Source: Cymbomonas tetramitiformis (taxonomy: Eukaryota; Chlorophyta; Pyramimonadophyceae; Pyramimonadales; Pyramimonadaceae). Taken from it: 64,000 nt of DNA. Below the pieces are notes generated by a model. The model was not told the origin of the DNA and made no database searches. It worked only from the letters and a program-made list of their open reading frames with translations. Both the position numbers and the translations under genes were made by a program. Shown here piece after piece: positions 49,820-62,227 of the stretch (positions are counted from its first letter, which is position 1; each line of letters begins with the position of its first letter). The stretch spans positions 1 to 64,000 of the forward strand of contig LGRX02030603.1 in NCBI GenBank assembly GCA_001247695.2, written 5' to 3'.

Positions 49820-51564
49820 CACGGAGGTCGCCAAACCCGACGTGGGATCGGGTGAAGTTTGTGTCTTCTGACGAATCGTGTTTCAGTCTTTCTTAGTTCC
49901 CTAGTTATGCAACCTGTGTACACTCTTGAAAATTATACCGGAAGGGACGAAGGCATCGACGGGGGCTGTCTTGCTTGGGAGCAACATTCAACCACCCTTC
50001 TGGTTGCGCGTCAGGGAAAAGGCTGGGAGATTTGGCGAGACATCCAGGCATGTGGCCTTTGAGAACAACTTCCTTTTTCTTTTTGCTATCGTTCAATATC
50101 GCTTTGCCTCTTCTCAGAGGCACAACTAACTTGCTTGCAAATAACCCTCCTTGCGACACTGTGGACTTAAGCATTCAACACGTACAGGTACCTTTTAGAG
50201 TTTTCTTGCTTCACAAACAAGAATTGTAAGCCCGTCGGATCAAAATCCCACGGACTCAGTTCGAGATTTCATTTTGCTGACGTCATAGTCGACACTTCCC
50301 CCACATGCGTGTCCAAGAATTGTAAGCCCGTTGGATCAAAATCGCACGGACTCAGTTCGAGATTTTATTTTAAGCACGCATGCTGACGTCACAGTCGAGA
50401 GTGCTGACGTCACAGTCAACACTTTCCCAACATGCATGTCCAAGAATTGTAAGCCCGTCGGATCAAAATCCCACGGACTCACTTCGAGATTTTATTTTAA
50501 GCACGCATGCTGACGTCACAGTCGAGAGTGCTGACGTCACAGTCAACACTTTCCCAACATGCATGTCCAAGAATGGCAAGCCTGTCGGATCAAAATCACA
50601 CGGACTCACTTCGAGATTTCATTTTGAGCATGCATGCTGACGTCACAGTCGACACTTCCCCCACATGCATGTCCAAAATTGTAAGCCCGTCGGATCAAGC
50701 CAACATGCTGACGTCACAGTCGGCAATTCCCCCACATGCGTGCCCAAGAATTGTAAGCCCGTCGGATCAAAGTTCCACTGACTCACTTCGAGATTTCATT
50801 TCAAGCATGCATGCTGACGTCACAGTCGACAATTCCCCCCACATGCGTGCCCAAGAATTGTAAGCCCGTCGGATCAAAATCCCACGGACTCACTTCGAGA
50901 TTTCATTTTAAGCATGCATGCTGACGTCACAGTCGAGAGTGATGACGTCACAGTCGACAATTCCCCCACATGCGTGCCCAAGAATTGTAAGCCCGTCGGA
51001 TCAAAATCGCACGGACTCACTTCGAGATTTCATTTTAAGCATGCATGCTGACGTCACAGTCGAGAGTGCTGACGTCACAGTCGACACTTCCCCACATGCG
51101 TGTCCAAGAATTGTAAGCCCGTCGGATCAAAATCGCACGGTCTCAATCGGAAATAGCATTTGAGATTACTTCACAATCGCCACTGTTTTCCATACTGTTC
51201 GACACTTTTCGCAGAACTGTTTCCGTGTCGCAGTTGTATATTGAACTCTTCTGGCCACAGTCGGCTCGTGCAGAGCCTCGGTCGGTGGCTCCGTCAGTGG
51301 CATGGAGCCCCCACCCTTGTCTCAGTTGGTTCTTCTAGTGCAGAGCTCGTTGCCTTTTCCCTGACGCGCAGCCAGAAGCGTGGTTGAATGTTGCTCCCAA
51401 GCAAGAAAGCCCCCGTCGATGCCTTCGTCCCTTCCGGTATAATTTTCAAGAGTGTACACAGGTTGCATAACTAGGGGACTAAGATGAAAGACTGAAAGAC
51501 TATTCGTCAGAAGACACAAACTTCACCCGATCCCACGTCGGGTTTGGCGACCTCCGACCGAAGT
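49820..51564. mobile_element. Foldback element with ~200-bp inverted ends
   Basis: The arm 49820-50025 (CGGAGGTCGCCAAACCCGAC start) is repeated inverted at about 51343-51564. Arms differ by small changes, for example GGGGGCTGTCTTGC against GGGGGCTTTCTTGC. No transposase and no clear target duplication. The interior is the tandem array 50220-51140 plus about 200 bp of unique DNA. A non-autonomous transposon is the likeliest class. Confidence 0.78.
50220..51140. repeat. Tandem repeat with TGACGTCA palindromes
   Basis: About eight units of roughly 80-130 bp: AAGAATTGTAAGCCCGTCGG, then CACGGACTCACTTCGAGATT, a GCATGCATGC run, and one or two GCTGACGTCACAGTC boxes, then CCCCCACATGCGT. TGACGTCA is the palindromic ATF/CREB consensus and occurs about a dozen times. 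Long repetitive ORFs here are translated repeat and not called. Confidence 0.85.
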
Positions 51565-52859
51565 TCTCCCTGACCTGGCGTCAGATCTCGTCTAGGGAAT
51601 TCGTATCCCACAACTGTGGAAGCTAGAGCATAACCTACCTGACTGATATCAAAATATTTGGTTGTTTGGTGCAGGTGTCTACACGAGTTTTGACGTTTCT
51701 TCATGCCGTTTTGTGCTGAGGGGTGTTTTTGCCGCTTGCCACGTCAAAACCTGCCTGTCTGCCGTGGATGCCAAATAACTCGTTCCTTTGGGGACCCATT
51801 GACCTTGCCCCGCCGTTTTCCCCTGTACGTTTCTTGAATATGCTAAGATATTTTCCTGGTGGTTCGTGGCTGACAAGATAGTTTGTGGCTGCAGCTGGCT
51901 TTTCTCTGAAGACCTATTTCTCGGGATTTACGACTTCATCCTGCTGACGATGACTTACGGCTGTGCAGGAATCTTCGGTCGGAGTTCGCGTCGTGTTTGG
52001 CCATATCCGGTCCTCTAACACGCACACGTTCAACAAGGGAATAGTGAGTTTTTACTCGTGCGATTGTGAGTTGTTAGGGTACGGTTTTGACGTTTTGATA
52101 GCGTACTCACAATCTTGGGGCTGCAGTCTGTGTGGGGCACTCCCACACAGCTTGGGTTCCATTCCCAACAGTTCTGGGGGGGGGGAGGGGGGGTCAATGC
52201 TATTGACAGGGAATAAACTAGGTCGTGCGCGCACACAGGACGACGTTAAGTTCCGACTCGCCTGTGACTGTAGATGTCGACGACCTATTCCAATCAGTGG
52301 GGGCATTCTTAGGGCTGGCATCGTAGAATGCCTGCTGAAATTGCCTAAAGTTTTAGAACGTTAAGCACGTGTCCTCATAGATACTAGCCTTGGCATACGT
52401 ACGTGTATTGTTATATGTATATATATATATATATATCATATGACTGTGAATATGTGACTAAAGTGTTGAATGGAAATGTGTAGCATGACAATAGTGTGCT
52501 AGGCGAATGCACACTATTTCTGCATTGTTGTATTCCCTGAACCCACGAAACTATCCACGGTGCGTTAATGACTTTCTATACATTGTAACATCACGTTACA
52601 TATCGTATATCGCCGAATAGCGCCGTGTAGTGTGCCTAAATACACGAACCCTATGATTTACGTCCGATACCCTACCCACTTCACTGAACGATTCCTTGTA
52701 AATGAGAGCGAATGCGTAGAAACCGATATCACCAACGTTTTCAGCAACATCGATTTAGTATAGTCAACTAGTAACATCAACTGTATACATTGGAGAAATG
52801 TGCAGGCAATACCCAAACCCCCAACTTGGTCATTTTGACCCCCCCCCAGGTGCCATGTG
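51565..52859. other. Intergenic host DNA
   Basis: No credible gene. Includes a poly-G run near 52176-52194, a TA microsatellite at 52418-52437 and a C-run near 52840-52848, just before the LINE tail. Confidence 0.5.
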
Positions 52860-53880
52860 TATGTGGTTTGCCGACATTTCACAGACGAAATTAGCTTCCC
52901 CGCGCCCCATGGATATGACCCAATGTGAAATTTCGTTGCCCGATGCCTACTTGCACCCTCTAAATACTTCTTAAATACTTATTGGCAATTCTTACAATCT
53001 CTCAACATCATTTTGATATGTTACAAATACGCGCGATGTGCATTATCCGCTTTGCATACATTTCACAGACGAAAATAGCTCCCCCGCGCCCCGTGAATAT
53101 GACCCAATGTGAAATTTCGTTGCCCGATGCCTACTTGCACACTCTAAATACTTCTTAAATACTTATTCGGACACTTCTTACAATCTCTCAACATCATTTT
53201 GATATGTTACGCATTCACGTGATGTGCATTATCTGGTTTGCAGACATTTCACAGACGAAAAATAGCTCCCCCGCGCCCCGTGAATATGGCCCAATGTGAA
53301 AGTTCGTTGCCCGATGCCTACTTGCACCCTCTAAATACTTCTTAAATACTTATTGACAATTCTTACAATCTCTCAACATCATTTTGATATGTTACAAATA
53401 CGCGCGATGTGCATTATCCGGTTTGCATACATTTCACAGACGAAAATAGCTCCCCCGCGCCCCGTGAATATGGCCCAATGTGAAATTTCGTTGCCCGATG
53501 CCTACTTGCACACTCTAAATACTTCTTAAATACTTATTGACACTTCTTTCAATCTCTCAACATCATTTTGTTATGTTACGCATTCGCGCGATGTGCATTA
53601 TCTGGTTTGCAGGCATTTCACAGACGAAAATAGCTCCCCCGCGCCCCGTGAATATGACCCAATGTGAAATTTTGCTGCCCGATGCCTACTGGCACCCTCT
53701 AGATACTTCTTAATTACTGATTGACACTTCTTACAATTTCTGGACATCATTTTGATATGTTAGGCATTCACGTGATGTGCATTATCTGGTTTGCAGACAT
53801 TTCACAGACGAAAATAGCTCCCCAACGCCCCACTGATATGCCCCGAGATAAATTTTTTGTTTCTAATGCATATTCATAAC
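52860..53880 (-). repeat. LINE 3' tail: ~185-bp tandem repeats
   Basis: Six units (landmark CATTTCACAGACGAAA at about 52874, 53059, 53244, 53430, 53615 and 53799), the inverse of 31021-32345. It forms the 3' region of the LINE whose coding remnant is 53972-54848. Confidence 0.85.
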
Positions 53881-53971
53881 CTCTAAGTACGTTTTGAACC
53901 TTCTAACAACTTCTCACTCTCATTTTCATTGATTATGCATTTTATAGTGCAAGCCGTTCCACGTAGCCGTG

Positions 53972-54848
53972 CTACATGCCATATGTGGTTTCACCCGCTT
54001 CATTTTCAGGGTAATTTTTAGAGTCGATAGCGTATCCAAGTTTTGCCATAATGTGACCTGTACGCCTGAACCAGTTAAAGCGTTTGTCTTTTGTGTGATT
54101 GTAGGTTGCATAGTGTGATAAGGGGAAGCCCGAGATGGCAGTTTTACTCATTTCGTTGTTCATGTTTTGAATTATTATTTTAAGCCATAGATTGTTGTTT
54201 CTACGGTATAGTGAGATAAGGTGGGGGTCAGTGATACGGTCCGTGTGGTTGTGTTGCCAATATTCGTGTTCATCTGCAGAACACAGGGTGTTCATAGTTT
54301 CAGTAATACACGACGCGGTTACAATATCGAAGACACTATCAATACCGTACCCGCCCTGGCAGACTGCTGTCCAGATTATTTGGTGATTAGTGTCAACTGG
54401 GCAGCCCAGGTATTTGATTATAAACGAAGCTATCATTTTGTCTAATTCAATTGCAACATTCTTTGAGGAGTTGGCAATTGCTGAGGTAACTTTAAGAGGG
54501 TACGCCATTCTCGGAACTACAACCGCATTTACAACATATCTTAGCTGGTGTAGAGTCATGTGTTGCAGTTGGATGGATGTTAGAGTAGATTTAAGTCTGT
54601 CGATAAGGATTTCCGCCTGTTTGTCCCATTCCCCATTTAGTGCAAACCATACTCCGAGGTATCTGTTTACCTCTTTGCTGTTAGAGAAATCGAGAAAATC
54701 TGGTGACTCGGGAGGTATCCATTTCGCATCAATGGAAGGACTTGAGTCATTGGTATTGGGCTCCAGATGACCCCCACAGATGAGTAAATCATCGGACAGG
54801 TCATATCGTGTTACCATTTTGCCCTGGGGTTTGATGCGCTTTCTGTAA
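53972..54848 (-). pseudogene. LINE reverse transcriptase C-terminal fragment
   Basis: About 280 codons. RYLGVWFALNGEWDKQAEIL and LHQLRYVVNAVVVPRMAYPL are the thumb-region signatures of non-LTR reverse transcriptases (the YLG of motif D/E and the segment after). The end is Asn/His-rich with no endonuclease motif visible. The 5' part, including the catalytic palm, is missing: the sequence joins the GC-rich gag-like ORF at about 54848. Confidence 0.72.
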
Positions 54849-54849
54849 G

Positions 54850-56628
54850 GTGCGGGACAACAAGGCAGCTGACTGGACGCCCACCGAAGCCACCAAGAAG
54901 CTCAGCTTGTACACCCGGCTTGACCCGGTGTTCTACGCCGCGGTTAAGGTGCGCTATCCCATGGTGGCCGATCTTGCGACGGTTTCCCTCAGTGCCCTTC
55001 GCTCTCTGGTGGTTGAGATTTACCAGGCGTGGGCGGCGACGGAGGCCGGGAAGACTGCTCTGGCCAGCCCCTCTTCTGGTGGCGCGTCGGCTTTGCTCTC
55101 CAGCGACGAGCACCAGGTGCTCCTCGGCAAGATCCAGGAGTTGACTGAGCTGGTGCAGCGGCAGTGCGGGGCGGCTCAGCCGGTGGTGCAGCGGCAGCGG
55201 GATCCGCCGCAGCGGCAACACGGGCAGCGGCCGCCGCAGGGACGCCAGCCGCAGCGGCAGGGGCAGCCCCAACGGGGCTTTCGCATGGGTGTGAACAACC
55301 CACCCGCCGTGGGCTTCGATCGCGACGAGCAGCGGGCGAAACCGCTATGTATTCGCTGCAAGAAATCCGGTAAGGAGCTTTATCACTTCTACCGCGACTG
55401 CCCTCTTGGCGGTCGCCAACATTCCCCTGGCACGGCCGCAGCTTTCTGCATTCCCATCGACGACGAGGATGCGGAGGGCGTGCACGCCCTCGCCATGTGT
55501 GCCGTGTTCCAGGAGGCAGCGGATGAGGGGGCGGACGCCTTTGCCCGTGCGGCGACGGTGTACGGCCCGCCAGCGGTGCTTTGCGGGGGCGTTGTGGGGG
55601 GCATTAACGTGTCCGCCTACGGCTTCTCCGTGGACGCGGTGCCACCGGTGACGGGGACACCCGGTGAGGACATCCTCCAACGGCTGGACGACCTCGCGGC
55701 GGAGGTCAACGCAGCCGTTGAGCCTAAGGTACACTACACTCACGCCTCCTTCCTGCCGTCTGGGGGTGTTGACACGCAGGCTTCGGCTCTGGTGTGTGAC
55801 TCTGCCGAGGCAGGTGACACACCGGAGAAGCAGGTTCCGGCAGGTGGTGCGGCGGCATCGGCATCCGCCGTGCCGGCCCCTGCTATGCCTGTCCTGGAGG
55901 ACGAGGAGGAGCTCCTGAAGCTCTACGGCTACGGCGAGCCCGTGTCCCTTCAATCGGCACGGGTGACCACTACGGCGAGCACGGACGGTGAGTTCAAAGG
56001 CATTGTGGAGAATGTCAACCGCGCCGCGGTTGTGCCGGTCGACCTGACTGGCTACGACACGGATGATTACGAGGACCTCCCCGACGGCAGCTTCAGGCTG
56101 AGACCGCAGGCTGTCTTGGCGGATCACGCGCGCCAGCCGCGGGCTCCTGCCGTTTCGGCGAATCATGCGTCGGAGCCCGCGGCCCACACACCTCCCTCTG
56201 GTGGTGCCGTTGGGGATTGGCGTGACGGTGCTCACCGCACCTCTGGTTGCGGCAAGCCACCATGGGGCTTCCCCGCTCAGCCGGGTATGTGGGGGATGCC
56301 CTTCCTTCTTTCCTTCATTCTCTTGATTTCAGTCATGGGAGTGGGGGCTGCCACCTTCACGGTGGCCAACGAGACCGGCCTTCTGCGGGTGTCGGATGAG
56401 GAGGCACCGCTTGTTGCGGTGCCGTGTGCTATTCCGCCTCGTCTCCACCGGCGGGAAAGAGGCGGCAGGGCCTCTATATGGCTCCGGTGCCATGGCATCC
56501 CGGGCCGCCGCCGCCTGCCATGTTATTTGAGGACGGTCCTCCGCTGTCGCCGGCATCGTCTTCAGATGACGAGGCCCCACCGTCGGGCAGCACTTGGCAG
56601 CACCCCGGTGCGGTGCAGCCTCCCGTGA
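54850..56628 (+). pseudogene. GC-rich retroelement gag-like ORF (5'-truncated)
   Basis: An open frame of 592 codons with GC content visibly higher than its neighbours. N-terminal helical region (LYTRLDPVFYAAVKVRYPM), a Gln/Arg/Pro-rich linker, a zinc-knuckle-like CIRCKKSGKELYHFYRDC, an Ala/Asp-rich body and a hydrophobic stretch MPFLLSFILLISVMGVGAA that could span a membrane. The first codon is GTG and the frame starts at the LINE junction, so the true start is lost. Near 56430 a better frame continues to 56792 (ending LNFDPE), indicating a frameshift. Retroelement origin is likely; the family is unresolved. Confidence 0.55.
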
Positions 56629-56792
56629 TCGACGAATCAACAACACCGACTCCGTCAAATTCTCTGGCGAATGATTTTTCAGTGATCGACACCTTACACT
56701 TTGGCCGCCCCGTATTGCTCCGCCGTGCTACTGCGGGCTACTACGGTGATCGATGTGGTGAAGGTGCTCCTCTGAACTTTGACCCCGAGTAG

Positions 56793-57650
56793 ATCTCCTT
56801 CTGGCTCTGGCAGTGCACCACTTTCTGGTGGTGTACTGAGATGTACTTTGACCTCAACACGGTCTTCAATCTGGTTTGATTTACTTTGACACCTTTATAT
56901 TCTTCAATCTGACTTGCTGGTGCAGACTTTTTCAGTAGTTTAGCAGGACACTCAATTGCCTGTATGCTTTTGCTCTTGTACTAGCTAGAGGGTTCCAAGT
57001 TGTGTATCAGAATGGCACAGTTGGATTAGCAGTTAGGACCTGTCACCCTAGCTTCTGCCCTAGCAACTTACACTTCTGACTCTCCTAGCCAGTCACCACC
57101 CACAGTGCTACCATCCCAACAGTACAGGCATACCATCCTGGCGGCACAAACGGTCGTGGATATGCTCTAACACTGTGTGCATCATTATCATCGACATGTT
57201 GCATGCCCGTGTTTTCTTTTTATCTTTTAGTATGCTCTGTTATGTGGCGTAGTGCTTTGGCGTTGGGATGCGCGTTCAAGCATACAAAGGGGGGTGCAAA
57301 GCCACACACCGTCTAGGCGGGGGTTTTCAGGCATATGGTTCATGGTTGTTGCACAGGTCAAATATCACAAGCGTGTATATCGACATTTAGCGCAAAGCAG
57401 GCCGATTTCACCTGCCGGGGAAGCAGAAGAACGAGGGGAAAGAAGCCGGGAAATGGAAGGAGCCAAACGGCGAGCAACTACCGAGTTAGCTGCGCTAAAA
57501 GCGAAAAGTAGGGAAGAGAAAGTTAGGCGATTTCTCTGATTGAAAACATATATATATATATATATATGTAGATGTAAATATGTAAATAGGTATTTATTTG
57601 TGAATTTCAATATGTGCTTCTCCCCTCGAGTCCAGTCACCTTGATCCTCC
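56793..57650. other. Intergenic host DNA
   Basis: No firm gene. A short basic helical frame (57390-57539, ERGERSREMEGAKRRATTEL) might be an exon end but has no support. TA microsatellite at 57549-57568. Confidence 0.45.
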
Positions 57651-57652
57651 CC

Positions 57653-57815
57653 GTGGCATACGTTTGCATTGCACTGAAGACACATGTACCACGCACATCG
57701 CCCAGGGCTCCCGGCGAGGGAGGCGCTTTATAAGTATCCCGACGCGCCGGCCGGTTACCACCCTGCATGCCAGGCTCTGGTGGTGTGGAAACACCGGCAT
57801 AGGTGAGTGCCCCCC
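57653..57815 (+). repeat. Dispersed repeat R, copy 1
   Basis: About 160 bp shared with 59760-59920 in the same orientation: GCGAGGGAGGCGCTTTATAA, GGTTACCACCCTGC, GGCTCTGGTGGTGTGGAAAC and GGTGAGT. Possibly a SINE or an LTR-end fragment. It contains a TATA-like CTTTATAAGTATC. Confidence 0.7.
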
Positions 57816-57918
57816 TTCCCTATCCATCGGCTGCAGCAAAGCATATGCACACTGAAGACACGTGTATGTAAATAGGTATTTATTTATTAATTGCATTTCT
57901 ATTGGAGCCAGTCCGGTT

Positions 57919-60900
57919 TCATCTTCCTCTCCCTCTGCCTCTCCCTACAGCTTTGCCTCTGCCTCTAGGTGCCTGGGTGCCGCTTCCTGCACTACGGCCT
58001 CTACCTCCAGGTGCTTGGGCACCCCTCCCTGCAGGTTTGCCTCTGCCTCGAGATGCTTCTGCGGTATTTGACCTTGCGACCTTGTTTGACTGCGATGTAG
58101 ATTTTGGTTGTGCTCGTTTGCGGATTACTCCTTTTCTAGTCACTTCCAGATGCTCCGGTATCACTGATTGAGCTTCCTGAGGAAGTAATTTTCTTTTCCC
58201 GGTTCTTAGAGCTGCCCGCTTTGTTTTCGACACATCTGAATCTGGGTACCGCCGCGTCTTCATCCATTTGCGAATTTGATGTGCAGTCAAGCTCAACAGG
58301 TCGGCCGCTAGTACTTGCAATTCCAGGTCAATGGGAGTGTATGTAGTGTAACGTACCCGCCCTCCTTTTGTGTCTTATGCCGCAATCCTTGTTGTTCAAA
58401 CTCGAGCAGCAAGCACATCTTGGAGGGGATTTTGGGATCTTTCCTATCGTTGCAAAAGGTGAAGCCATCCTCAAGACCCTTCTTAACAAAGTTTTGCAAC
58501 CAATCTGGAGCAGATGGATTCGTCAGAAGCGACTCAGGATTCACTGATTGTAATGTGTATGCAGTATCTCGCACACGAAATGCCTCTGGACACTCTGGAT
58601 GTTCCAGCTCGTCCAACTGGATATTTTGATTCAGCATCATTTGCTCTAACTCCGCTTTGTCTGTGACAACATCCCCAGGCCACAGATTATCGCCTTGGCG
58701 TTCTTTCGGTTGTTCCCACTTTCCACCGCCTTGTGATGTGTTCATCTCGTTGAATATACGTCCCATCCGTTCCATTTGCTCACCCTGCGTGACGCGCCCG
58801 CAAACTTGTTATTCCATGCAAATGCTTCGTAGCCAAATGCACTTGCACATTCTAATGGTACTCCCTGGGAGGACACAAGTAAAGTTTTTGTGACATTAGC
58901 TCAATTTCAGAGCGCCGCAGCAACGTTTGGGAGATCTCAGTGCAAGTATGAAATGTCACCTATTGGCGAGTATGCCCCGCTACGCACGACCTGTTGCATA
59001 ATCTCGTTTGGCTTTGCCATGCTCACTCCCCTCTATGGCCCGTTTCGCATGAGCAAATGAATGGAGCAGTCAGCATGGCACGGGGGGGGGCTGCGAACTC
59101 GCAAGGCACCGAAGCACTGCATACGCATAGCACCGCATCAGCGAATCAGAGGAATGCATTCCATCCCCAATCGGGGTTGGAGCCTATCATTGCAGGTGAG
59201 CCAATTCAAATGTTTTCCTGGTGAGTGCGGCGTACCGTGGCATCCTTGGGCGTGAATTCCCGAACCATAGGATCATCTTCAAGTGTACCGTTAAAGTGGC
59301 CATCTTCCCAATATTGGGGCAAAAGGTCAGTTGGAAGGAAATCGAGTGTATATCCAAGCATTGAGATGTATAATGTTTGATCTCGCTGCAGCCATGCTCT
59401 GTCAATAGCAATCGAGACATCGGTTGCATATCTGGCACACAAAATCCGTTCCTCTGGTGTCAGCTCAGACCGTTGCATCAATTTATTCTTCTCTCGGAAT
59501 CCTGCCCAAATTTTGGTGGTCCAAGTCTTTGCGTCACCATCGAGTTGCAGAATTTCCAGTAAGTCTTCATGATGCGTTAGGACTTTGAGCATCTGATCGT
59601 AGTCCCACCGGCATACCAGCTTCTTGTAACTGCGACCTATCTCAACATTTCCTTCCCCATCGAATAAGTATTATGCTCATTCTATACGTACACTTTTCTC
59701 AAGCTACAAATTATTTTTCAAGCATCACGGTGCAATATGAGCCACGCTGCTCAGGGAGCAACCTCCGGGGCGCGCTGCATTGCACTCAACATGCATGTAC
59801 CACGCACAGCGCCCTAGGGCTCCCGGCGAGGGAGGCGCTTTATAAGTATCCCGACGCACTGGCCCGGTTACCACCCTGCAAGGCAGGCTCTGGTGGTGTG
59901 GAAACACCGGGACAGGTGAGTACCCCCTGCCTATACATCGGAGGCAGCAAAGTAGCTTATCTCTCTCAAGCACTGGTGAAGAGTATTCAGTGCCTGCCAT
60001 AGACTCGAACGAAGCATTTACACATTACTACCCAGCGCTATCGTTGGCGGTCACCTATTGCTGGCTGGGTCACCTATTGCTGGCCGGGTCGCCTATTGCT
60101 GGCGGGTCACCCAGCGCTGGCCGGGTCACCTAGCGGTGTGCATTTGTGCAGTGAGTAGGCGCTCGTTGCTCGGGGAGCGAGCCCATGTGCATCGCAACCT
60201 TGTGAACTACAGTTGCCCTTCATACCCAAAGGAGCTTGTGGCCATACCCAGTGCATGCTTCGGAGGGGAGCGGCCACCATCAGTACAAATAAAATGCCTC
60301 TGGGCCTCTCTCTCGCCCATTTACATGCGTGAGCCCGGTCCTCGTTCTGGTCTAGATTCGTCGGGACCGTCGTACGACCATCTAATTGGCTCTGGCGTGT
60401 GAATGTGTTGCAAACATGAGCACAAATGCACTGCATCACACTTGCAACTTTTTCTTTGGTTGTGTCTTTGTCATGCTCTGTAAGCTTTATTTCGAGGTCC
60501 TCAAAGAACTCAAGGAAGCGCTTCACTTTTGTACTCCTGTGTATGATATCAAATGTGAACCATCTTCAACATTTAAAGAGGACAACACAAATTGAAGTAT
60601 TATATTTACTCAAGGATTGCGTAAGGATATCACGGAGGGGGGATTCACCCTTTGCTTGCCAGATCCTCATCCACAGCCCTTTGATAGGCTTTTTTAATAA
60701 ACTTCTTGACGATGCACTTTGGTTCATGCAGGATGCAGATGACCATAAGGGCCACACCACCAGGAGACATCTTCTGAGGGTACATGCTATCCCTTCCAAA
60801 TATCTTGTTGCGAGGCACCAAGAGAGTGCATGGAGGAGGATTCTCTCCGTTGCGGAGTTCCGGTGATGTCCACGTCTGAGGCAATTCTTGCAATGGTTTA

Positions 60901-61823
60901 TCCACAGGGTGTGATTCAAGGTCATTCAGTGCCTGCTCATTATGCCCCACAAATTCACCCACCTGATGGTGATATGAAAATGTGATTGTTTACACGATGC
61001 TCTGCAAGCATCCATCACATAATAGTTTTAATTGCGCGAGGCACATGCTAATTCGAGAGTGAAGCAATGAGCAAAGCAAGCGCATGTGCCATATTCCATG
61101 TGCAGGTAACAAACGAGTCTTGACACTTAACAGTTTCTCACCTGTAGAAGTTCAGGAAAGCATGGGCCAAATCGGTCGCTGAGGGACTCCAAGGTGTCGA
61201 CTTTCCCAAGATCCACTGATTCCCTGTCTCCGTTAGGATTGTCCTTGTATTTGCACGCTCTGCATTTTTCACCGCATTTGCCAGCCTTGCATGATGGATC
61301 GTACTCGGTGCATAGCCAAAGGCCATTGTGGAGCTCCTTCCATTTGCGAGTGTCTAAGTTATACAAGGCCAGTGTCTCCTGTTGTTCTCCTCGGGTTTCA
61401 TCGTTGAAGACATTGTTCCGCTATGCTTTTACTCCAAGTGCCATCAAGTCCTTCTCGCCGCTTAATGCAGATCGCATCATCCTTGCCCATCCAAGACGCT
61501 ATATTCATCATGGCCCACTGCCCTTTTACCTTTAAGAGTTGCAGCCCAACAGAAGTTACTTCCAGGTCATACATTCCTGTCACACGGGCGTCGCCCGTGA
61601 TCTTCCATATTATCGGCATTTTGAGCAGCTCTTTGATCTGATCCCATGTAAGTGGGCCTTTGGCAAGTCCTTGGACTGAAGAACTAGGTTCTGTTTGGGT
61701 TGATGAGGTATCATCATAAGTTGCAAGCAACTCTTCCCACAATTTTGTCAAGCGTTCATCTTGTTCCTCGGTAGCTGCATGCCCTGTGGATAGCCAGCTA
61801 GCTTCAGTCCGAGTGGCACTCAT
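57919..61823 (-). CDS. Unknown spliced gene (at least six exons)
   Basis: Exon-like frames on the minus strand, in order: 61823-61398 (MSATRTEASWLSTGHAATEE); ~61390-61150 (CEYDP..CKAGKCGEKC.AC cysteine cluster, ends ELLQ at GTGAGA); 60962-~60650 (GEFVGHNEQALNDLESH); ~59640-59215 (HHEDLLEILQLDGDAKTW); 58775-~58355 (RMGRIFNEMN, ends at GTACGT); 58320-57919 (DLLSLTAHQIRKWMKTRRYP, then an RGRGRG tail and stop). Donor sites support splicing, but exact edges are uncertain. I do not recognise the family; it may be a host gene or a transposon-derived gene. Repeat R copy 2 lies in an intron. Confidence 0.45.
59760..59920 (+). repeat. Dispersed repeat R, copy 2
   Basis: Matches 57653-57815 in the same orientation, with scattered changes (CATGTACCACGCACAGCGCC against CATGTACCACGCACATCGCC). 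Confidence 0.7.
60040..60140. repeat. Short tandem repeat CACCTATTGCTGGC
   Basis: About five degenerate units GGTCACCTATTGCTGGC(C/T)G within the intron region of the unknown spliced gene. Confidence 0.75.
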
Positions 61824-61929
61824 TATAAATTGACATGGGATATGAATCAATGTGCCCACGGTTTCAACTCTTTTGATGGTGCCTCTATGTTGCTGATCAA
61901 GATTTAGTTGATCTGTTGCTTTGGAAGGT

Positions 61930-62222
61930 TACGTACCACCTGATACTATCTGAGCTTGGAGCTTTTCAATTTCATCCGGGTTTTTTTGCCCTGCATAACT
62001 TACGTAGAAATTCGGCTTTGAGATGGGTTCCGCATATATGCGCATTATGCTTGCAGCACCCGCATAATTACGGGTGTATACACCTTGTGTAAAACTCCTG
62101 CATAAAAGGTACATACAGCAAATCTCCGGAATTTATGCACCCCCCGTATTTATTCGCATTATGGTTGCGACACCCGTAAGTATGCGGTATACTGCATATC
62201 TCGTAAGTATGCTGCATATTTG
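61930..62222. other. Intergenic with GTAAGTATGC repeats
   Basis: GTAAGTATGC(G/T)G(T/C)ATA units near 62175-62220 continue after the TRIM (63107-63160), showing the element was inserted into a local repeat. No gene seen. Confidence 0.5.
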
Positions 62223-62227
62223 TGGAT
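62223..62227. repeat. 5-bp target duplication TGGAT (left)
   Basis: Identical to 63101-63105. Confidence 0.85.

Noticed and set aside
50331..51163. Overlapping ORFs in the TGACGTCA array
   Set aside because: Repetitive translation of tandem repeats with no sign of coding.
49820..51564. Target duplication for the foldback element
   Set aside because: Bases outside the two arms (GCGATTTCA and ACCGAAGTT) do not match over 8-10 bp.
57653..57815. 5S rRNA-derived SINE
   Set aside because: I compared the repeat with 5S internal promoter patterns by eye and found no consistent alignment on either strand.
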